From NCBI GenBank assembly GCA_942486035.1, contig CALNXK010000006.1:6316001-6380000 (forward strand): a DNA stretch of 64,000 nt, in the 5' to 3' direction. A program made the position numbers and the translations under genes. The notes beneath the pieces are model-generated. The model saw nothing but the letters and a program-made list of their open reading frames with translations, searched no databases and was not told where the DNA came from. The DNA comes from Porites lobata (lineage: Eukaryota > Cnidaria > Anthozoa > Scleractinia > Poritidae). The first letter of the stretch is position 1; each line of letters starts with the position of its first letter. This document shows, piece by piece, positions 58,001 through 64,000 of this stretch.

Positions 58001-61000
58001 TTTCCTTTTTCATACGACTCTGTTTAAAGACCATAAACCCCCCACCCTTCCCTGCTAGCAGAGGTCTCTCACGACGACTCCACCCCTAAGTCAATGTTGT
58101 TTTTTGTTGAAGAAAGACTTGAGAGTGTAAATTTACCAGATGGTACATTAGAAGCAGCTACACCACAGTCTTGTTTGTTAATAAAGAAATGCAGTGACCC
58201 ATCTGATTTGCGCATCACTCCAAGACGGGAGCCTTCTTCCAGCTTGTCCAAATCACAGCCATACCCATTTTGGGTGGTGCTTGCGTTCTGCAGCACAGTC
58301 GCCCCAGATAGCATCCACGTTCCTGTGACAAGATCTGTCATGGTGCACGGAAACTTGAGCTGGTCTGGAGGTGTTGTGGAAACACCTGTAGCAAAATAAA
58401 TATTACATTTTATTAATTCAAATTTATTTTTGTAAAATCCTGCAATTTAAATTGTACTTTACAAAACTTCTGTCAAAGAGGTTTAAATTGATTGCTAAAG
58501 CCTTGGGATTTTGCAAACAGATGCAAAAGTTAGAAATATAAATCATCTCACTTTAACCTGGGTAAGGATTTAACTAATTAAGTAAGTATCACAAATCTCT
58601 ATCTCCAAGTTTTGAGTTCAATTCTTATTTTCGTTTGCCACAACTTGATCATAACGGCCATCATCAAAGGCTTGAAAATGGAAACGTTAAGCTATGGGCT
58701 CCTAATATTGAAGGGACATCTATCATGTCTGAAGTTGTGCTGTGTAAACTTATTTTCTTTTTAAGTTTTACAAGAGCCGACAACTTCACTTTCACTCTTC
58801 CTCCATGATTTACACCTGTGCCATCTTGTAACCCAGATGCCTAAAGATGGAGGTTTGATCTAGGAGCACAAAATCATAATTTAAATACTTCAGGCAGTTA
58901 GTGTTTTTCAATGTACCTTGCCCCAAGACAAGAGTTAAAGCATTAAGTTAACAATTGTATAGTATCAAAGAATTCTGAAATTGATATATCATTTTCACTC
59001 CTGAAAAAAACAGAAAACTATTCAAAGACAGTTGTGTCTGACAGCCCAGGGCTAGTGGATTTTACAATCAGGCGAGAAAATTCTGTTCTTAATTTGCCCA
59101 TTCGCCACTCAACAAAAACGAAGAGGGAACTTTAAAGAGTTAACTTTCACAAAGACGTCTGGAACTGTTAATAGGAACAGGGGAAAAAATTGGCCAATAG
59201 CTGACCAGCGCATGCCCTGTAAACGTGCCAGAAACATTTTGGCTCCCCTTACTCTGTACCTTCTCATTTCTAGAGTGGTTAATTGGGGAATGAAGTTCTT
59301 TAGGGGAAATTAAAATTGCAGAAGTTATTGTGAGCCAAATTGTTTAATTCCTAAAAATTAACTCTTGTGGATCGAAAGCTGTTTTTTAAGGTCATCTGAC
59401 AATGTGAATTTATTACATTGTTATTAATATTATTAATTATTATTACAAAAAATAAATAAAGCAAGTATTAATTAACTGTTAAAAAAGCTTAAGTTTATAT
59501 AATGATGGCTAGAAAGGAAATGGGCGAAAACTTAAAAATGAGCAAGTGAAGTTGCATAATTTCATAGCAGTTATACACAAACACTGGGCAGAACTCTACA
59601 TGTACAGACCTGCTTCCATTGAACCAGACCAGCGACTGACCAGTTTCTCGACAATCACTTCAAACAGTTCATCATCCTTCAGTGGCCTATGACTCATAAC
59701 GATGGCATTATTGAACTCGCACAAGGATTAATCCGTACAGCACTCCGGCAATCATGACTGACGGCAACTTGTCCTCCATGATACGAACTAAATTTAAAAC
59801 AGTTATTTACTTCATTTATTGATGCTGTGATGTCTTGAGGTGGCGCTGATGATGATAATTCTACAGGTTGTTCTTGTGTAATAATAGCAGCATCTGAGAC
59901 TACCGAAGAAAATTTAACAAAAAATGGAACATAATCAGCACAGTAACATAAAAATGTACAAGACATAAAACATTCAAACTTGTATTAGATGGGCAACCTT
60001 GGGAACAAAGGCAAAACTGAAAGATTAGTCTCTTGACTCTTAAAATATAAAATTCCTGTTTCTTTTGGTAAAATCCAAAGAAATAAATGAAACCAAGCAA
60101 AAGTTTTGCCAAAGGCGTGCCAAATTGAATTGTAACATGTGATGATTTCCAATAATTGAATATTGTAACATAGCAAAGTTGGGCAAATTAAAAACAGAAT
60201 TACAGGCCATATGACACAAAACAGATTTAAAATTGGTGACAAAACAGAGTTGACTGTTCAATACAGGTTTGATTAGCTTAAAAGTAATCAAGAGAAAAAT
60301 ATGGCTGAAAAGGTATATCAAGAAAAATTAACCTCAATGGGAGCCAAAACAAAAACATAATAGCGGAGATTACAGGCCATAGACAAATTTTTCCACAGTT
60401 CTAATGAAATGAGCCAGCCACCTGCCTCAATTTTTAGTTTAATGGTATAAAATAGGTAAAGGCTCATATGAGCCAAAAGCCCAAATAGCCGGAGCCTATC
60501 CTGGTTTGCTTAGCATGAGGTATGCTTAGGAGTATTGCTACTACCACCTGGACGGGATGCTAGTCTATCCCGTGGTTTCCCCAGAAGTATGTCGCTGGTA
60601 CCCATTTATACACCTGGGTGAAGAGAGACAAAGTGGAATTAAGATCCTAGTCTAAGGAAACAATGTGACGGGCAAAGCTTGAACCCTGGACCTGCACGTC
60701 CGGAGTTTGAGATGTTAAGTGCCTGGCCACACACGCCTCTGCACTTAGTTTAATAATATAAAATAAAAACCACACAAGTTTAGGCCTTTGTCATCTGCTA
60801 CTCCGGTTATTCTGGCTACTATTGTAAAACATTTTGACTCGGCTGGGTACTCTTAACAAAGACAGCAAACTTATTTTAATACTGTAACAGTATCAGAAGA
60901 CAATAAAAATAGCTTGTTTAAACCCTAGAATGGGTGAATAAGAAAGCTTGATAGACCTCATACAGTTTTACAGCAGTTATAAGGAAAATTATGTCCAGGA

Positions 61001-63968
61001 CTTTGGCTAGCAATTACATGACAGAAGTTGATCACTGAATAGAGGCTTGACTTTAATCAGATTCATCTTACCATTTAGGGTATTTTCTAAAGTAACCTCT
61101 CCACTTTCTTGTGCATCTGAAACAATGGTAACCTGAGCACACTGACCAAACAAATCAACCACACCATACACATTATCTGGGACACTCTGTGCTGCAATAC
61201 CCAGATCTGTGCTGTTTACAAAGAAATGCAGACAACCATCGTCCTTTCGCATCACTCCGACTGTATCACCAACCTATCAGGACAATATTACAAAACCATA
61301 AATACTTCCAGTGAGAGGTGAATTACACCAGTAAACCTGCACTTAGAAGAATTAAAATGACAAAACTTAAGCTACCAAAATGTAAAAATCTACCCACTCC
61401 CCTCCCCTCCATCAGTGCTCCATATTTATTTACAGTTATAGCCTGAGTATCAGGCCTTCTTAAGGGGCTAGGGGAGAAAAAATTTTAGATGGGGGAGGGG
61501 GAAGGGGGAGAAGGGAAAGGAAGGCCTGACACAAAACCATTCAGCAAATCGTGTGACACATCCAAAATCTGGATGTGGCAGTGATTGGATAACACACAAT
61601 ACCCCCCGATGTCACCGACCGCAAGAGCGATCGGCAAGGATTTTTCATAGATGTTTTGATTTCATGTTACCGGTATGTGATACTTTCATGGACAGAGACG
61701 CAGAGAGGAATTCAAAAAAGCTCTAGAGGGCGCTCTCAAGTTCTTTCCTGGAATAGAAATAAAACGCGAGCAAGAATTGTGTTTTCAAGGCCTCGTAGTT
61801 TAAAGGAAACATGTACTCGGAGTATGGAAAAGCCTCATATACCAGCTTCTGCCGAAACTATGAGTAACTACGAGTATTGGTTTCACAAGAGCGGGACAAA
61901 GAAGACGATATTAGTGTTTCAGATATCTAAGTTCTGATTTACAACATCCTGCCGTTAAAAGGGTATTGTTACTGTAAATGAAAATAGAGCGAGGTAGCCA
62001 TGTATTGAGATAGCCGACAGCACCAATGCTTTTAAAAGGCTTGACTTTGCTTGTGGCGGTTACGATAGCGTACGTGATTGGAATTCGTTCGCTTCGTCTT
62101 CCAAAATTTTCTCACTTTTGAAAAGTTATAAGCTCAAGCGGGCGCCATCATATTTCGCCAACGGGATTGACCTTTGCTATAGGTTGTCACTTCTTTTTGA
62201 ACCTGTAACAACTTTCACGAGCTCTCTGTGAAGTCGTGGAATTTGCTGCTGCTTGATAATTTCTAGGCATAGGTGTTTCACCTTCGCACCTTCCGATTTA
62301 TTCTTGCAGCTCCTTTCAACCACCCGAGAATACGAGGGATAACATCAGTTTTTTAGCTGCCAGACAAGCGCCTGATATAAGTCTGTAAACAAAAGCAACT
62401 TACAATTTTCCGGGCAAATGTTTATTTACAAACAGAGCGTTGGCGATCTTACACTACCACAATTCCTAAAACATGTTATAATTCCTCAAAAACGACGGCA
62501 GGTTTTACATTACAAGTATTCGAAAACTCCTCATTGGAGATTTCAGAAAAAAGCGAAATCGTAGCAACACAAGCACCGGAGCTCGGCCAGACCGTAAAGT
62601 GAGATTTATTTTAGGCAAGCTTTTTGCACATGAAGCTGACAACCTAATGACCGGAAGTGATTTTGATTGGATGGTATCGAATCATGCTGTGTGGGGGTGG
62701 AAGGCTCCAGTAAAAGCATCTGTGTCAGGCGTTTCTCTCCTTCAGCTGTCTCCCTTTTTCGCTTCCATCTTTCCCCTTTTCCCCCGAAACGCCTGATACT
62801 CAGGCTATTACAGTTATTAAAAGGTACTTCAAAAACTCGTTAATAATTCAAAAAGAAAAAAACAAAAGAAATTAATGTTTTTAAATGAGGGTCTTTACAT
62901 CTGATAAAAACACAGCTAAACTTTATGTTCAGTTTTTTTGACGTAAATAACCTCAAATCTAAATATTAGTGCAAGAATGAAAAGATCTAAATCAGAGATT
63001 TTGAGGCCGTTCAAAAAACTTGCAGTCGTGTATAATCAGGTGTAAAAACACCTGATAATACTAGGGTTGTCATTAAGAGCCGAGGGCAGGGGATTTCCCC
63101 GGGCTACTATGAGTGTGGTCCCCAGCTACTTTATTGCAAAATAGAAGAAAAATAGAACCAAAAGAAATCCCTAGCTGTTTGATTCCCAGCCTACTTGTTG
63201 TATTTACCCCGCAACTTGAAATCTTAGTGACAACCCTGATAATACACTCCTGCTCATTTTTTAAACAGTACTTAAAGCTACACAGAAAGAAAGAAGTCAA
63301 AGCAAGGATATGAGGTCACATGTGGGAACCCTGTGCACTAACTGCACATGCTAATCCTTGCTCCTCTTTTATACGTGATTGTTATTACTTTTTTTTGCCA
63401 ATTCACAGTTTGATGCATACACACAGTGATTTACAGTGTGACCCGGAAAACAGTGAACACTTGAAATATCTCAGGAATGTTTATTGTGTTATAACCAATC
63501 ACAGCAAAGATCAGGACATGCAAACTAGCCACAAAACCACAAACTAATTAACGTTCTTGCTTGTGGTTCAGTTTTCTCACACCTGATTGGCATTTTTCTT
63601 GCAACACATTCACATTCCAGAAATATTTCTGGTGTTCATGGTTTTCCTGGTTTGACTGTAAAGTTCTTTGATAAAAGACACAAATGTGATAGCACACCTT
63701 TATTTCATCTAGTGTTGGCCCGTACTCCTCAATAACGGTAACACCATTGCACACTATACTTCCCCCTGACAACATCCATGTTCCAGGTTGTTCTATATTG
63801 GTCATTGTTGATGGAAATTTCAGCGTTTCAGGATTATGGGTGGTTACGCCAATCTCTAAGGATCCCGCCCACTTGGTCACTTGTATGTCCACACGCACTT
63901 CAAGAAGTTCATTTGGTTTTAAACAACGGCTTGTTATAACAACAGCATTGTTAAATTCTTCATTGGCT
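46051..63968 (-). CDS. NEURL4: Neuralized-like protein 4 (NEURL4), 3' part; 5' end outside window
   Basis: Minus strand, 20 coding exons: 63968-63698, 61273-61072, 59899-59610, 58385-58137, 57523-57368, 56984-56842, 56084-55884, 55685-55587, 54652-54586, 53986-53916, 52967-52915, 52245-52113, 52034-52021, 51535-51385, 50866-50611, 50412-50341, 49712-49568, 48276-48161, 47026-46915, 46267-46051. About 1,005 residues are in view; human NEURL4 has about 1,560. There are four NHR domains, the first lacking its start. Recurrent signatures are GTWMLSG, LGVMRKSDGSLHFFIN, IDLYGQCVQISI and RSRGFSHGLVFSAKPL. The C-terminal region has Cys motifs (CYCQACHE), GDPPCRYALPLGW and LVKPGSYRAG, and ends IEPT. 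NEURL4 is a HERC2 partner at centrosomes and a Notch-pathway regulator in known animals. All phases agree except in exon 59899-59610, which appears to lack one base near 59710. Exon 52034-52021 is only 14 nt. Confidence 0.93.
46420..46560 (+). repeat. tRNA-like SINE head (degenerate)
   Basis: An A-box-like TAGCTCAGTG at about 46432 and a B-box-like GGGATTAATTCCC at about 46470 sit too close together for a tRNA cloverleaf. A T-rich tail follows. This looks like a tRNA-derived SINE fragment in a NEURL4 intron, not a working tRNA gene. Confidence 0.5.
46622..46778. mobile_element. 157-bp palindromic MITE
   Basis: TACAGTACCAATTTCAG on the left pairs with CTGAAATTGGTGTATTGTA on the right. The arms extend through gaagcacacgtaccaactccg. 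Confidence 0.8.
47090..47228. mobile_element. GGCCCC-palindrome MITE, copy 3
   Basis: 139 bp with the right end CAACCGGGGCCA, the left end GGCTCCAGTTGTTC, and the same ggtttccctaatac centre as copy 2. It lies in a NEURL4 intron. Confidence 0.8.
47256..47425. mobile_element. 170-bp MITE
   Basis: AATAGGCCATTTCCGAGT at the left is inverted at the right as ACTCGGAAGTGGCCTATT. Confidence 0.8.
47567..47914. mobile_element. 348-bp MITE with 'cttaagcaac' ends
   Basis: CCTTAAGCAACGACCACGAC on the left is inverted on the right as GTCGTCGTAGTTGCTTAAG. Related word patterns (gacgtcgccgtcg, tttacgtcc) occur near 55160-55200. Confidence 0.7.
48300..49240. other. Repeat-like part of a NEURL4 intron
   Basis: This stretch between NEURL4 exons has a pyrimidine-rich run near 48690-48750. 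Short frames are present but none fits the exon phases. Nothing further recognised. Confidence 0.3.
52277..52808. mobile_element. 532-bp MITE beside a NEURL4 exon
   Basis: CAGTAGAACCC at the left is inverted as GGGTTCTACTG at the right. Subterminal ggtgaccatatta and gaggtgaccatatca words mirror each other. Its left end is only 31 bases from the splice acceptor of the exon 52245-52113. Confidence 0.75.
53186..53446 (-). repeat. tRNA-derived SINE, copy 1
   Basis: On the minus strand the element starts near 53446 with a tRNA-Leu/Ser-like head: an A box like GTGGCGGAGTGGTTAACAC, and a B-box-like segment about 45 bases on. A body shared with 60462-60740 follows (tttgtctctctt, aacccaggtgtaaatgggta). 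A run of C's (53273-53292 on plus) interrupts it. Confidence 0.75.
53519..53706. mobile_element. 188-bp palindromic MITE
   Basis: TGGCGTCATTTTACTACTA on the left is matched, inverted, by TAGTAGTAAAATGACGCCA on the right; the arms are about 40 bases. Confidence 0.85.
54133..54560. mobile_element. 428-bp MITE with TA duplication
   Basis: CAGTAAAAACCCGCAAC is a perfect inverted match to GTTGCGGGTTTTTACTG, with TA on both sides (54131-54132, 54561-54562). Both arms contain aacaggttcttaaaa words. It stops 25 bases before the NEURL4 exon end at 54586. Confidence 0.85.
54705..54985. mobile_element. Foldback MITE, about 280 bp
   Basis: Left acgtctgagaaacgagcgca and catactgatgacg are matched, inverted, by right cgtcatcagtatgg and gcgctcgttcctcagacgt. 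An inner agatctgggcagta word appears on both sides. Outer limits are approximate. Confidence 0.7.
55411..55480. repeat. 70-bp hairpin repeat
   Basis: GCAAACGGACGCAAC at the left is inverted as GTTGCGTCCGTTTGC at the right, with an inner ccaacaatgttgg palindrome. Confidence 0.8.
56241..56325. repeat. 85-bp hairpin with 38-bp arms
   Basis: GTCTGCTACACGGCCG through gtcgtcacg on the left is mirrored on the right as cgtgacgac through CGGCTGTGTAGCAGAC. The loop is about nine bases and the arms are almost perfect. Confidence 0.85.
56335..56712 (-). repeat. 'Gtcatggaa' repeat family, copy 2
   Basis: Inverted counterpart of 38718-39032. On the minus strand it starts with caggttcgtacaggtcatgg-like sequence (plus strand gttttccatgacctgtacga), and it includes several ttccatgactttcca words. 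It lies in a NEURL4 intron. Confidence 0.65.
57588..57614 (+). repeat. Poly(A) tract
   Basis: About 25 A's in a NEURL4 intron, perhaps the tail of a retroposed sequence. No source sequence is recognisable beside it. Confidence 0.5.
59048..59350. repeat. 'ggctagtgaattctgttctta' repeat, copy 2
   Basis: gggctagtggattttac, cgagaaaattctgttcttaa and ggggaaattaaaattgc parallel the copy at 40523-40700. It lies in a NEURL4 intron. Confidence 0.45.
60462..60740 (-). repeat. tRNA-derived SINE, copy 2
   Basis: On the minus strand: head GAGGCGTGTGTGGCCAGGCA (A box), then ggtccagggttcaagct (B box), giving a tRNA-Leu/Ser-like promoter with about 45 bases between boxes. The body matches 53186-53446. It lies in a NEURL4 intron, in the same orientation as the gene. 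Confidence 0.8.
61439..62807. mobile_element. 1369-bp non-autonomous element with 9-bp target duplication
   Basis: TAGCCTGAGTATCAGGC at the left is a perfect inverted match to GCCTGATACTCAGGCTA at the right. The direct repeat TTACAGTTA flanks it exactly (61430-61438 and 62808-62816). Subterminal sequence is also mirrored (aggggagaaaaa and gggaaagg versus cctttt and tctctcc). No transposase frame was recognised. A 9-bp duplication is typical of Mutator-like elements. It lies in a NEURL4 intron between exons 61273-61072 and 63968-63698. Confidence 0.85.
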
Positions 63969-64000
63969 CTGAAATGAAAATGAAAGCATATAACCAATAT

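Noticed and set aside
61656..61937. 93-residue plus-strand frame inside the 1.37 kb element
   Set aside because: No transposase motif; Ser/Arg-rich composition without homology that I recognise.

Overview
The window is nuclear DNA of an animal. It has short introns with GT-AG borders, is AT-rich, and is packed with short inverted-repeat transposons. The proteins (G-protein beta, Dishevelled, a NEURL4-type neuralized protein and a SIX6OS1-like meiotic protein), the intron density and the repeat style suggest an anthozoan cnidarian, probably a stony coral. That identification is an inference; no marker in the window proves it. I saw no bacterial-type operon, CRISPR array, rRNA gene or functional tRNA gene.

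Layout. Positions 1-3230 are repeat-rich: two decayed LINE reverse-transcriptase fragments in opposite orientations and two minisatellites. A heterotrimeric G-protein beta subunit gene lies on the minus strand (coding 14957 down to 7628, 11 coding exons). After a 3 kb gap with a decayed hAT transposase, a 12-exon gene on the plus strand (18051-26812) encodes a coiled-coil protein that I assign to the SIX6OS1 (C14orf39) synaptonemal-complex family. Next, also on the plus strand, is a complete Dishevelled gene (29019-41362, 17 coding exons, DIX-PDZ-DEP and the conserved FVDVM tail). A repeat-filled gap follows, and then, convergent on the minus strand, the 3' two thirds of a NEURL4-like gene (63968 down to 46051, 20 coding exons in view). 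Its 5' part lies beyond position 64000.

I rebuilt the gene models by eye from splice sites and reading phase. Phases agree at every junction, except one apparent 1-base deletion in a NEURL4 exon near 59710. The models include a 14-nt micro-exon and a GC-AG intron.

The main points for follow-up are: (a) the Gbeta-Dishevelled-NEURL4 linkage, which recalls human DVL1/GNB1, DVL3/GNB4 and DVL2/NEURL4; (b) the SIX6OS1-like meiotic gene in a non-vertebrate; (c) the NEURL4 frameshift; and (d) a dense set of transposon families with readable ends, including a 1.37 kb element with a perfect 9-bp target duplication and a hAT relic whose terminal sequence recurs as a small MITE 22 kb away.
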